A DNA stretch of 64,000 bases from Methanobacteriota archaeon (GTDB taxonomy: Archaea; Halobacteriota; Methanosarcinia; Methanosarcinales; Methanosarcinaceae): the NCBI GenBank assembly GCA_016841265.1, contig JAENZL010000005.1, positions 51,829 to 115,828 on the forward strand. Reading direction: 5' to 3'. The position numbers and the translations under genes were made by a program. The stretch's first letter is position 1; each line of letters begins with the position of its first letter. Under the pieces are notes generated by a model. The model searched no databases, was not told the DNA's origin, and saw only the letters and a program-made list of their open reading frames with translations. This document shows positions 34,628 through 43,441 of this stretch, piece by piece.

Positions 34628-35152
34628 ATGCTTCTTTTCGGTCATCTGGGGCTTACGTTGGGGATCTTTCTATCACTGGGATTCATACTTCCACGTCTCA
34701 GGGAATTTATTGATTTCAGGTACCTTGCCCTTGGATCCATGCTTCCCGACATCATCGACAAACCCCTGGGGAAATTAATCTTTGCCCAGACCCTTGCAAA
34801 CGGCCGGATTATAGGCCATACCTTATTATTTAGCCTGTCTCTTGCCCTTTTAGGGTTTTACATTTATGAGAAGAAAAGAAACCCATGGCTTCTCGCCTGT
34901 GCTGCAGGTTCGTTTTTCCACCTGCTCGAAGATAGGATGTGGGCAAATCCTGTAACGTTTTTCTGGCCGCTTTTTGGGTGGAGCTTTCCAGAAGGTTGCC
35001 CGGACCATACGGGCCTGGAATACTTTATAGTAATGTTCAAAAGATCCTTCGAGCCTGAGCTATCCCTGTGTTTCATAAGCGAGCTCCTGGGCATGGTAAT
35101 AATTATTTTCTTTATTGTGAGCTCTATTAAAAAAAGAATTGAAGAGCGGTAA
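34628..35152 (+). CDS. YdjM/DUF457-like membrane protein, copy 2
   Basis: A 174-aa paralogue of the preceding gene. It has the same motifs in the same order: FGHLGLTLG, SMLPDIIDKPLG, RIIGHTLLF, SFFHLLEDRMW, and a C-terminal helix (LLGMVIIIFFIVSS) that is longer. The two copies are clearly diverged (roughly half the residues identical by eye), so the duplication is not recent. Confidence 0.72.
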   Translation: MLLFGHLGLTLGIFLSLGFILPRLREFIDFRYLALGSMLPDIIDKPLGKLIFAQTLANGRIIGHTLLFSLSLALLGFYIYEKKRNPWLLACAAGSFFHLLEDRMWANPVTFFWPLFGWSFPEGCPDHTGLEYFIVMFKRSFEPELSLCFISELLGMVIIIFFIVSSIKKRIEER

Positions 35153-35210
35153 AAAAGTAAGGGTCAGAAGAACTTATCCATAACTTCCGACCTATACGGC
35201 AATTATTGAA

Positions 35211-36797
35211 TCATACATTCCCTGCCCTTTTTTTTTCAGCCTGCATGTCAAAGAGCATTCCGAAGAGAAGCATCTGGACCCCCATGCCCAGCACGAAAAG
35301 ATCCAGCAGGACATAGTAGGAAGAAAGCGGGGTTTGCAACAGCGCCTGCAGGAAGGCCCAGAATCCGAAGAGCATACCCAGAGGCAGGGCGATCATCCCG
35401 GCAAGGTAGAAGAGGACCAGTGGGTGGAAGTCAAGAACCGTGTACTTGACCCTTAGCCTCCAGAGAAAACCCTTAAAGAGCATTGGTGAAACCTTGAGGA
35501 CGTACCTGCTGTATTTTATAGAGGACTTCTCCCTGCCATAACGGGCAGGAATCACCACGTCCATGACTCTCATCCCGAAAGCGTTCAATTTGATCAACAG
35601 GTCATTGCAGTAGCCGTAATAGGGATATACTGCGTCAAGGTCCAGAGACTCAAGGGCCTGCCTGGAAATAGCCGTGTACCCGTTCTGGGGATCCGTGACC
35701 TGCCAGTATCCGCTTCCAATCTTCGTAATCAGACTAAGAAGCGTGTTCCCGAAAGACCTCAAGGGACTCATACCGGTCCGGAAACTGTCGGAAAGAAGCC
35801 TGTTGCCCTTTGTATAGTCAGCCTCCCCTTCGAGGATCGGGATGATCAGTCGTGGCAGTTCGGCAGGGTCCATCTGGTTGTCCCCGGCCATGACGGCCAC
35901 AACATCCATCTCATCCCTCAAAGCCAGTTTATACCCGTTGATAATCCCTGCACCTACCCCTTTATTTTCATCATGGCGCAGGTACAGAACCCTCGGATCC
36001 CTGAAGCTTTTCACGATATCTCCTGTCCGGTCCGTACTGGCGTCATCAATCAGGTAGATCCTGTCCACATATTCCGGAATTCCACTCAGGGTCTCCCCGA
36101 TAAGCTTTTCTTCATTATAGGCCGGGACAACAACCCCTATGTTACAGCTTTCCAGCTTTCTGAACACCGGGTCCGCATTAAAGCTCATGCGATTTATTTT
36201 GATATTTTCCGCTTCGGCAGCGGAGATCAGGGACCCCAAAGACAGGTGTGCAGGGCCTGAGTTGAGCTTTTGAAGCGAAGCGGCTGTTACGGCAAAGAAA
36301 CCTACTTTTTCCTTGCAGGCTTTTTTCCCGTTTAGAAGCCTGACATTTTCCACCTCGTGCGAAAACCTGCACGGCCAGGAACCTACCGAAAGTTCAAAGC
36401 CCCCGTTCCTCAAAGGATCGAGCACATGAGAAAGCAGGTCGATATCCTGCATACATTCCGGATAGATAAGCACCACGAGTTCCGAATCAAAAGACGCCTT
36501 GAAAAGAACCTTCAGCAGCGCATCTTCTCCCCCTGACTGCGGAAGGACGCTTGCCCCACCCAGAGCCGCCACTTCCATGGTCCGGTCATTAGAGCCCCTG
36601 TCAATCACAAGTACCCGGTCGGCATAATGTGCCGCAAGCAAAACCTTGCTTCCGATGGAAGATTCTTCGTTACAGGCCGGGATCACTACCGTAAGTTCGT
36701 GCCTGAGCGCCTTATCAGAAAACGGAGACGGAGAAGACACTATGCTCACCGGCTCGGAAATCAAAGAATAAAGACCAAGTGCAAGGGCTACAGACAA
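35211..36797 (-). CDS. Two-domain GT2 glycosyltransferase with C-terminal membrane helices
   Basis: A 528-aa protein with two GT-A (GT2) domains. The first (residues about 35-200) starts ELTVVIPACNEESSIGSKVL with VLVIDRGSNDRTMEVA but lacks an obvious DxD. The second (about 218-440) starts IGVVVPAYNEEKLIGETL, with IYLIDDASTDRTGDIVK and VAVMAGDNQMDP, and looks like a polyprenyl-phosphate sugar (DPM-like) transferase. Two C-terminal helices follow (about 465-520). The first copy is probably inactive. It may load a sugar onto a lipid carrier for surface glycans, in keeping with the neighbouring sugar genes. It starts at TTG with GGGGGTGAG upstream. Confidence 0.78.
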   Translation of the reverse strand: MSVALALGLYSLISEPVSIVSSPSPFSDKALRHELTVVIPACNEESSIGSKVLLAAHYADRVLVIDRGSNDRTMEVAALGGASVLPQSGGEDALLKVLFKASFDSELVVLIYPECMQDIDLLSHVLDPLRNGGFELSVGSWPCRFSHEVENVRLLNGKKACKEKVGFFAVTAASLQKLNSGPAHLSLGSLISAAEAENIKINRMSFNADPVFRKLESCNIGVVVPAYNEEKLIGETLSGIPEYVDRIYLIDDASTDRTGDIVKSFRDPRVLYLRHDENKGVGAGIINGYKLALRDEMDVVAVMAGDNQMDPAELPRLIIPILEGEADYTKGNRLLSDSFRTGMSPLRSFGNTLLSLITKIGSGYWQVTDPQNGYTAISRQALESLDLDAVYPYYGYCNDLLIKLNAFGMRVMDVVIPARYGREKSSIKYSRYVLKVSPMLFKGFLWRLRVKYTVLDFHPLVLFYLAGMIALPLGMLFGFWAFLQALLQTPLSSYYVLLDLFVLGMGVQMLLFGMLFDMQAEKKRAGNV

Positions 36798-37227
36798 GCC
36801 CTGCTCACCCCCTTATAAATGTACATCTAAACTAAACCCCATCTAAGGTATAAATGCAAAAATATTAAAGGCTATCATATAAAATATAAATAAAATATAA
36901 TATATTATAATGTTAGGAAGATACATGTGTAAATTTTTAAGTATGCAGAGGATCAGGTCCCAAAAATATCGGAAAACGATTCTATGCACGCAGGATAAAG
37001 TATAATGCTTGAATACATATAATCAAATTTTGAGATTATAAATTTGATAATTATATATAATCCGGTTTTGATATTCAAACTCATTTTTGAGAATATAAAG
37101 TGGGAATGTTGAGAGAATATTGAGCATATAGGGGGATACATAGAGAGAATACATATAAAGAATATTCATGGAAGGCTAAAACTTATATTCTAAGAATATT
37201 TATTCAATTAGGGGGAAACATTTTAAA
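36798..37227. other. AT-rich intergenic region
   Basis: About 430 bp with several TATA-like blocks (for example AAAATATAATATATTATAATG at 36891-36911). No gene is seen. It separates the glycosyltransferase from the broken aminotransferase and would hold promoters for both. Confidence 0.4.
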
Positions 37228-38022
37228 ATGATAGGAATTGCAGAACCTTAACTCGGGGGGGAAGAGTTAGAGGCAATGTCGGAGGTCCTGTATTCAGGAA
37301 TGCTGGCCCAGGGCCTGAAAGTTGAGGAATTCGAAGAAGCTTTTGCCGCTTATATAGGATGTGAACATGCCGTTGCCGTGAATTCCGGAACAGATGCCCT
37401 GCACTGCGCCCTGCTCGCCCACGGAATAGGACAGGGGGACGAAGTCATCACGGCACCATTCAGCTTTGTCGCAAGTGGAATGACCACCGGGGAGGAAGGG
37501 ATGCTCACGACCAGCGACAGAGAAGTTGCGGAAAAAGCAAGGCTGATCAGGGCGTGCGGTTCAAAGGTCAGGTACCTGCACGAAATGCTCGGGTATAACC
37601 TACGCATGACAGGCATTGCCGCGGCAATAGGGCTCGTACAACTGGGGAAACTGGAAAACTTTAACTCCCGCCGCAGGAAAAACGCAGAGTTCCTTTCAGG
37701 GGAACTTGCCGGGCTTGCCGGGGTCAGGACCCCATCCGTGAAGAAAGGGTGCACCCATGTATTTCACCAGTACACGGTCACGGTCAAAGAAAGGGACCTG
37801 CTTGCAGACTTCCTCGGAAAAGAAAGAATAGGCACGGGGATCCATTACCCAATGACGATTCCGGACCAGCCCCTGTACGAAAACCTGGGATACGGGAACA
37901 TGATGCCCGAGGCGGAGAAAGCTGCAAAAGAAGTGCGTTCCCTGCCCGTACACCCGGGACTTTCGGGAAAGGACCTGAAACAAATTTCAGAAGCAGTCAA
38001 AAATTTCTTTAATGAGAACTAA
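37228..38022 (+). pseudogene. DegT/DnrJ/EryC1-type aminotransferase, broken (stop and internal deletion)
   Basis: The frame starts MIGIAEP at 37228, meets TAA at 37249 where the family has Gln (CAA), then resumes as LGGEELEAMSEVLYSGMLAQG. It ends normally, with SKVRYLHEMLGYNLRMTGIAAAIGLVQLGKLE and GTGIHYPMTIPDQP. Between TAPFSFVASG and MTTGEEGMLTT about 100 residues of the family are absent, including the PLP-binding Lys, which lies just before MTTGE. The reading frame is kept across the deletion. A functional copy would be a sugar aminotransferase (WbpE type). A remnant starting at the ATG at 37276 could still be translated. Confidence 0.85.
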
Positions 38023-38119
38023 AACCCGGATTTAGGGGATTCGGATTTTCATTTTAGGGGAAGCCCGCGAAAATATGCGGGAAACACATATAATAAAAAA
38101 ATTAGGGGGGTAAAAAGCG

Positions 38120-39055
38120 TTGATACGCGTAGGAGTCATCGGAACGGGATACATGGGGGAAAACCATGTCCGAATCTACAGTGAAATGGAGGACGTAAAG
38201 CTGCTCGGGATTTCCGACCCGAACGCTTCCAGAGCAAGGGAACTGGCAGTCAGATACGAAACAAAACCTTTTACAGACCATACAAAAATGTTTGAAAAGC
38301 TTGGGCTTGATGCGGTAAGCATTGCTGCCCCTACCACCCTGCACTACCCTATAGTCCGCGATGCACTGCAGGCAGGGGTGGATGTGCTTGTTGAAAAGCC
38401 CATTGCCGACAGCATTGAAAACGCAAGTTCCATGATCGAGTCAGCAGAGGAATACGACAGGCACCTGATGGTGGGGCATATCGAGAGGTTCAACCCTGCG
38501 GTCCAGAAATTAAAGGAGCTCATAGACTCCGGGACCCTCGGGAAAGTTGTTTCCGTCTCAACCCGCAGGGTCGGGCCGTACAACCCCAGGATCCGGGACG
38601 TGGGAGTGATTCTGGATATAGGGGTTCATGACATTGACATTATTTCCTACCTCTATGGGATGAAGGTAAACCAGGTCTATGCCGTGGCAGGCTCGGACAT
38701 CCATTCTTTTGAGGACCACGCATCCATCCACCTGCGCCTGAACCATGAGTACTCGGGACTGGTGGAGACAAACTGGCTAACCCCGCACAAGATCCGGAAA
38801 CTCACTGCAGTCGGGCTGAAAGGGGTGGCTTATCTCGATTACCTGGAGCAGAGCGTGGAAATGCACGACAACGGCTGGATCCGGAAAGCCAGGGTTGAAA
38901 AAACCGAACCCCTGAAAAATGAGCTATCCCACTTCATCCACTGTTCCAGGGAAGGGACCTGCCCGAAACCTTCGGGGGAAGAAGGGAAACACGCCCTTGA
39001 AGTGGCAATGGCCGCAATCCGCTCATACAATGAAGAAAAAATGATAGAGATCTGA
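38120..39055 (+). CDS. Gfo/Idh/MocA sugar dehydrogenase (UDP-sugar 3-dehydrogenase-like)
   Basis: A 311-aa NAD-dependent oxidoreductase: RVGVIGTGYMGENHVRIYSE at the start, the conserved EKPIADSIENA (about 92 to 102) with the key Lys, and VILDIGVHDIDIISYL (about 167), which contains the catalytic-type D-x3-H. Homologues act on UDP-N-acetylglucosamine or related sugars for surface polysaccharide. It follows the broken aminotransferase, which would have been its natural partner. It starts at TTG 38120 with GGGGGGT upstream. Confidence 0.8.
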   Translation: MIRVGVIGTGYMGENHVRIYSEMEDVKLLGISDPNASRARELAVRYETKPFTDHTKMFEKLGLDAVSIAAPTTLHYPIVRDALQAGVDVLVEKPIADSIENASSMIESAEEYDRHLMVGHIERFNPAVQKLKELIDSGTLGKVVSVSTRRVGPYNPRIRDVGVILDIGVHDIDIISYLYGMKVNQVYAVAGSDIHSFEDHASIHLRLNHEYSGLVETNWLTPHKIRKLTAVGLKGVAYLDYLEQSVEMHDNGWIRKARVEKTEPLKNELSHFIHCSREGTCPKPSGEEGKHALEVAMAAIRSYNEEKMIEI

Positions 39056-39122
39056 AAAGATAGGGATCTGAAAAGATAGAGATCTGAAAAGATAGAGATC
39101 TGAAAAGATAGGGATCTGAAAA
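39043..39122. repeat. 16-bp tandem repeat (GATAGRGATCTGAAAA)
   Basis: Five copies in exact 16-bp register at 39043, 39059, 39075, 39091 and 39107. The first copy contains the end and stop codon of the dehydrogenase gene. Confidence 0.92.
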
Positions 39123-39175
39123 GCCAGACGGAATAGTGCAGACCTTGAAAAGAGCCAGAAACTTTCGGTTTCACA

Positions 39176-39462
39176 TACATTTCGACCCCCCACCAAAAAA
39201 AGCCACTTAATTTTTTTATTCACACAGTTCGGGGTTCATTTTGCCCTATCTTCTTAATTAATTATTCAACCTTCCGTGAGATATCACTGAAAAACAGGTC
39301 AACTTCACGATATTTTTTAAGAGTTTCGCAAGGAGTTTTTGGAGAATTGTGGAATTCAGCCAAAATCATCGATTTTTTTGGGCTTGTGCCTACAACAGAC
39401 TCAATAAATGTAATTTGTTGCTGCAAAAATCACCTCATTTTTGAAAGGGGGGTCGAAATGTA
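39176..39462. mobile_element. Possible MITE or IS remnant with 16-bp terminal inverted repeats
   Basis: TACATTTCGACCCCCC (39176-39191) and its exact reverse complement GGGGGGTCGAAATGTA (39447-39462) bound a 287-bp AT-rich stretch that encodes no protein. No clear target-site duplication is visible at the outer edges. A defective transposon fits best; a regulatory inverted pair is the alternative. Confidence 0.5.
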
Positions 39463-39832
39463 AAGGTTCATCGTTTTCAAGCCGGAATTTACACACTTAT
39501 AATTAGTATCCACCTTTCAAAGATGCTGTTTTACATCTTCAGGCACGGATGCGAGGGAGTAAAGAATTTAAAGGTGATCAATGTAACTATGTGCGCGCTA
39601 TGCGATTAACGTGGCAATGCGATTACGTAGCAAACAATTAACATAACCATGCAAATAATAAACTATTTTCGAATTCCGGGAAGCAGGAAGACCCTATAAA
39701 GCATTCATATAAAAAGAAGCCTGAATGCAGATAAAAACAAAAAACCTGAAAGACAGGTAAGAGAAACTACAAAAAACGTGGAAAAGGGTTTTCAAATACA
39801 TCCCTACTTTCGGACAAAAAGAGGCATAATAA
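39463..39832. other. Intergenic region ahead of the UDP-glucose dehydrogenase gene
   Basis: Repeats of ATGCGATTA (at about 39600 and 39618) and AT-rich promoter sequence. No gene is seen. Confidence 0.4.
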
Positions 39833-41116
39833 ATGAAAGTTTCGGTTATAGGTTCAGGGTACGTGGGCTCGGTCACAGCTGCATGTTTTGCCGATGCGGG
39901 GCACGAAGTGGTCTGCGTGGATATCGACGAGAAAAAGGTAGATCAGATAAATAAGGGGGTCCCCCCGATCTACGAAGAGGGGCTTGAAGAACTGTTAGGG
40001 AAATACGCGGGAAAAAAGCTCATAGCCACAACGGACTCCGAGTTTGCTGTCCTGGATACGGAAATTTCGTTTATCTGCGTCGGGACCCCTTCGGGGGAAG
40101 ACGGAAGCATCGACCTTTCAATAGTCAGGGCAGCCGCAGGGAGTATCGGGGAAGCCCTGGCAAAGAAGGACGGCTACCATGTGGTTGTGGTAAAGAGCAC
40201 GGTGGTGCCCGAGACCACGGAAAAGGTCGTCCTGCCCATCCTTGAGGAAAAATCAGGGAAAAAGGCAGGAAAGGACTTCGGAGTTGCAATGAACCCCGAG
40301 TTCCTGCGGGAAGGAAAGGCGGTTTACGATTTCATGCACCCGGACAAGATCGTTGTCGGGGCAAATGACCGGAGGGCTGGAGACCTGGTTTCCGAACTTT
40401 ACCGGGGCTTTGACTGCGAAGTCACCCACACTATTCCCCGGACTGCGGAAATGATCAAGTACGTAAACAACTCCTTCCTGGCAACCAAGATATCTTTTGC
40501 CAACGAAATCGGGAACATCTGCAAGAAGCTCGAAATCGACACCTACGAGGTCATGCAGGCGGTCGGGAAGGACTTTAGGATTTCCCCGAATTTCCTGAAC
40601 TCAGGAGCCGGGTTCGGAGGGTCCTGCTTCCCCAAGGACGTAAAAGCCCTGATAGGGAAAGCAAAGGACATCGGGTACGAGCCCTTACTCCTGGAATCCG
40701 TGATCGCAGTAAACGAAAGGCAACCCCTCCTGATGACCGAAATCCTGCAAAGGAAAGCAGGGGACCTGGAAGGCAAAAAGGTCGCCGTGCTGGGCCTGGC
40801 CTTTAAAAACGACACCGACGACATCCGAGAATCAAGGGCCATACCCGTCATCGCCGAACTCCTGAGGCTTGGAGCAAGGGTTTTTGCCTACGACCCCATG
40901 GCTGCCGGGAGCATGAAAAGGGTCTTCCCAACAATCGAGTACTGCAAAAGTGCAGCCGAAGCCCTGAAGGGCTCCGAAGCCTGCCTGGTGATGACGGAAT
41001 GGGAAGAGTTCAAAGAGCTGGAAGCCGAGTTCGAGGATATGAAAGAAAAAATAGTGATTGACGGAAGAAGGATAATCAGGGCAAAAGGGCTTGATTATGA
41101 AGGGCTCTGCTGGTAA
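39833..41116 (+). CDS. UDP-glucose 6-dehydrogenase family protein
   Basis: A 427-aa NAD-dependent enzyme oxidising UDP-glucose to UDP-glucuronate for surface glycans. Features are the N-terminal GSGYVGSVTAACFADAGHEV, VKSTVVPETTEKVV, NPEFLREGKAVYDF, the catalytic Cys in GFGGSCFPKDVKAL (about 262), and the C-terminal domain LGLAFKNDTDDIRESRAI. UDP-N-acetyl sugar or GDP-mannose dehydrogenases are alternatives within the family. Convergent with galU, whose product supplies UDP-glucose, which supports the UDP-glucose assignment. Confidence 0.88.
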   Translation: MKVSVIGSGYVGSVTAACFADAGHEVVCVDIDEKKVDQINKGVPPIYEEGLEELLGKYAGKKLIATTDSEFAVLDTEISFICVGTPSGEDGSIDLSIVRAAAGSIGEALAKKDGYHVVVVKSTVVPETTEKVVLPILEEKSGKKAGKDFGVAMNPEFLREGKAVYDFMHPDKIVVGANDRRAGDLVSELYRGFDCEVTHTIPRTAEMIKYVNNSFLATKISFANEIGNICKKLEIDTYEVMQAVGKDFRISPNFLNSGAGFGGSCFPKDVKALIGKAKDIGYEPLLLESVIAVNERQPLLMTEILQRKAGDLEGKKVAVLGLAFKNDTDDIRESRAIPVIAELLRLGARVFAYDPMAAGSMKRVFPTIEYCKSAAEALKGSEACLVMTEWEEFKELEAEFEDMKEKIVIDGRRIIRAKGLDYEGLCW

Positions 41117-41248
41117 AACCCCGGCACAGAACCCTTCTTAAACTTTTCGCAAACATTCCTTCTGATTGGTAATTCTAAGTATAATTAGGGATCCCTCTTC
41201 CCCCTCTTAATCATTCCACTCTCTTAATTCGCCCTCAATCCCTGTTTT

Positions 41249-42139
41249 TTATTCCCGAGAAGTTTCCGAAGCAGTAACTATTTTGAGGTATTCGAGCACG
41301 TCGTCGCGCAGGGAATCGTTCCGCAGGGCGAAGTCCACGATTGCCTTTACGTAGCCGAGTTTGTCTCCGGTGTCATAGCGCGTCCCTTTGAACTCGTAGG
41401 CATAGATGGTCTGGGACTCATTCAGGAGGCGAATCCCATCCGTTAGCTGGACCTCGTTTCCTACACCTTTGCCTGCTGCTTTGATGCAGTCGAAGATCTC
41501 GGGGGTGAAGACGTAGCGGCCGATTGCCCCGATGTTTGAGGGGGCGTCTTCGGGAGCAGGTTTTTCCACAATATCTTCCAGGACGTAGAGAGAATCATCA
41601 AAAAGCTTGCCTTTGATTATCCCGTAACTGCTCAACTTTTCATAGGGCACCTCTTCCACGGCTATCGTGGAGCGCCCGTACTTGTCAAAGTTTTCAATTA
41701 ACTGGGCGGTACAGGGCTTGTCATTGACAATGATGTCGTCTCCCAGGAGCACGGCGAAAGGCTCGTTTCCTATATGCTTTTCCGCCCTGAGGATGGCGTC
41801 CCCGAGCCCCAGGGGCTCTTTCTGGCGGATGTAGTGAATGTCCACAAGGGAGGAAATATCCCGAACGAGTTTGAGAAGGTCGGTATTATGTTTTTTTGCA
41901 AGGTGCATCTCGAGTTCGGGAGAGTCGTCAAAGTAATCTTCGATCGCCCTCTTCCCGCGGCCCGTAATAATGATTATGTCTTCGATTCCGGATTCGATGG
42001 CTTCTTCTACCACGTACTGGAAAACAGGCGTATCGATGATAGGAAGCATTTCCTTTGGCATGGACTTCGTTGCAGGCAGGAAACGGGTTCCAAGACCGGC
42101 TGCGGGGATGATTGCTTTTTTGACATTCAAGACTGACAC
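41249..42139 (-). CDS. galU: UTP-glucose-1-phosphate uridylyltransferase GalU
   Basis: A 296-aa nucleotidyltransferase making UDP-glucose. Features are AIIPAAGLGTRFLPATKSMPKEMLPIIDTP at the start, EKPAPEDAPSNIGAIGRYVF and VQLTDGIRLLNES, and a C-terminal KLGYVKAIVDFALRND helix. Length fits the bacterial/archaeal GalU group. It is convergent with the UDP-glucose dehydrogenase gene, so the two probably supply UDP-glucuronate for surface sugars. Confidence 0.92.
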   Translation of the reverse strand: MSVLNVKKAIIPAAGLGTRFLPATKSMPKEMLPIIDTPVFQYVVEEAIESGIEDIIIITGRGKRAIEDYFDDSPELEMHLAKKHNTDLLKLVRDISSLVDIHYIRQKEPLGLGDAILRAEKHIGNEPFAVLLGDDIIVNDKPCTAQLIENFDKYGRSTIAVEEVPYEKLSSYGIIKGKLFDDSLYVLEDIVEKPAPEDAPSNIGAIGRYVFTPEIFDCIKAAGKGVGNEVQLTDGIRLLNESQTIYAYEFKGTRYDTGDKLGYVKAIVDFALRNDSLRDDVLEYLKIVTASETSRE

Positions 42140-42777
42140 TCCGAATAAGAGAAAGTTTTGTGAAAGGGCATTTTTGAGGTTAATTAAAATTCCTTACTAA
42201 AGTACTTTCAATACAAGACATTTTTAAGTTTTTCCTTTATTCTTTGCCTTATCCTATTATAGAAGCGTGACAAGGGAATAACTTTTGGGACGGCAAAGGC
42301 ATCGAACAAGGATACCGGGCATGGGAACCAAAGAGCACAAGGTAAGGGAAATCCTGCAGTAATATTCCGGAGACATACAAGATATTAATAGGAAGAGAAA
42401 GATTTATTAAAAGATTTTGATGGTCCACTGTTGTATGGTTGATGTAAAACGCTTAAATGTTGGAAGGTCTTGTAGTCGGGACCCAGGCCTTAATTCCAGA
42501 AAAGGAAGAAATTTGTTGTTCAGATGAAGCAAAAGAGAATAAATATAAAAAAGGAATTCCCCCAAAAATTCAATATGAACCCCCTTATTTCCTCTGGAAA
42601 AATTGATTCGGTTTTCCCGTCAAGCCCTCTTTTTATCTGAAAAAATTAGTGTTCGAAGTCCGGATTCCTTTCCTGACACTTATTCTGGTTTTCGCATATG
42701 AAGAGATTAATACTCCCTCTACATCATCTGCTTCTTCCGGTCATAACCAGCTTTAGTACAAAGTTGCAGTGGATGAA
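42140..42777. other. Long intergenic region without a convincing gene
   Basis: About 640 bp of mixed AT-rich DNA. It includes the galU promoter. A 30-codon frame at about 42435 (MVDVKRLNVGRS...) has no ribosome-binding site and no feature. Confidence 0.4.
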
Positions 42778-42780
42778 GGG

Positions 42781-42815
42781 GTTTTCAAAATTAAGTGGGG
42801 AGTTTTCAAAATTAA
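42781..42815 (+). promoter_or_regulatory. Paired 14-bp direct repeat ahead of a tiny membrane-protein gene
   Basis: GTTTTCAAAATTAA occurs at 42781-42794 and 42802-42815, 21 bp apart (two helical turns). A TATA-like TTACATTTTTAAATCC follows at 42837-42852. The arrangement fits an operator; this is inferred. Confidence 0.5.
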
Positions 42816-42887
42816 CCCTGTTTCTGAAAATTAGTTCTTACATTTTTAAATCCATACCCCCCAAATTAAGATAGGGGGATTTTGGAA

Positions 42888-42992
42888 ATGTTGGAGGATT
42901 CTTCGAAATGGCTGAATTTATGGATGGTTTTCGTGGCATTGCTACTTTGTGGTATGGCCCTGGTTTTCGCATTCATCCTTTCCCATGGTTAA
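42888..42992 (+). CDS. Tiny single-span membrane protein (34 aa)
   Basis: MLEDSSKWLNLWMVFVALLL followed by CGMALVFAFILSHG: a short polar N-terminus, then one hydrophobic helix of about 22 residues and a short end. GGGGGAT lies 7 nt before the ATG. It resembles small accessory subunits of membrane complexes, but no family is recognised. It precedes another tiny membrane-protein gene and the cation-chloride cotransporter on the same strand, so it may associate with that transporter. Confidence 0.6.
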   Translation: MLEDSSKWLNLWMVFVALLLCGMALVFAFILSHG

Positions 42993-43102
42993 ATCTATGG
43001 AAAATTACGGATCTCAAAAACTTATTTTTTAGATTTCGCAGGTTAATTTTCGCAGGTTAATTTTCGCAGGGTTTGAAGTAGAAAAGAGGGGAGGTTTCAG
43101 AC

Positions 43103-43189
43103 ATGTCTGTTAAATTGAAGTCCTTACTCACGGTCCTTGAGTTTTTGCCGCTGGTTCTCTTGCTTGTCTTTGTGCTTATCATGTCATAA
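43103..43189 (+). CDS. Tiny single-span membrane protein (28 aa)
   Basis: MSVKLKSLLTVLEFLPLVLL followed by LVFVLIMS: a basic N-terminus (K4, K6) and one hydrophobic helix. GGGGAGGT at 43088-43095 is a good ribosome-binding site at 7 nt. It is similar in size and layout to the 34-aa gene 110 nt upstream, though the sequences are not clearly alike. Confidence 0.6.
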   Translation: MSVKLKSLLTVLEFLPLVLLLVFVLIMS

Positions 43190-43441
43190 ACGAATAATTA
43201 CTGACTATGTCAATGACCCATACCCTGAATAAGCCTTTATGATACTGCTTTTTACTTTTTCATAAGATATTGCTTTTTAGTAGCAAGGCTATACATTTAT
43301 GTGGAGATGTATGGGATTCTGGCTAACAAGAAGCTTATGCAGACCTTTTTTGCAGAAAGATTAGTCAGTTCCGGAGACCTGAGATGAATCTTAGGGAGGG
43401 TTGTAAAGACCCTCTGGATTTTGAGGGGAGGGGTTGGACGT
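43190..43441. other. Gap between the tiny gene and the cotransporter
   Basis: Holds two very short overlapping frames (43307-43387, 26 codons; 43384 onwards, 22 codons) that meet end to start before the transporter. They may be chance; see rejected items. Confidence 0.35.
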
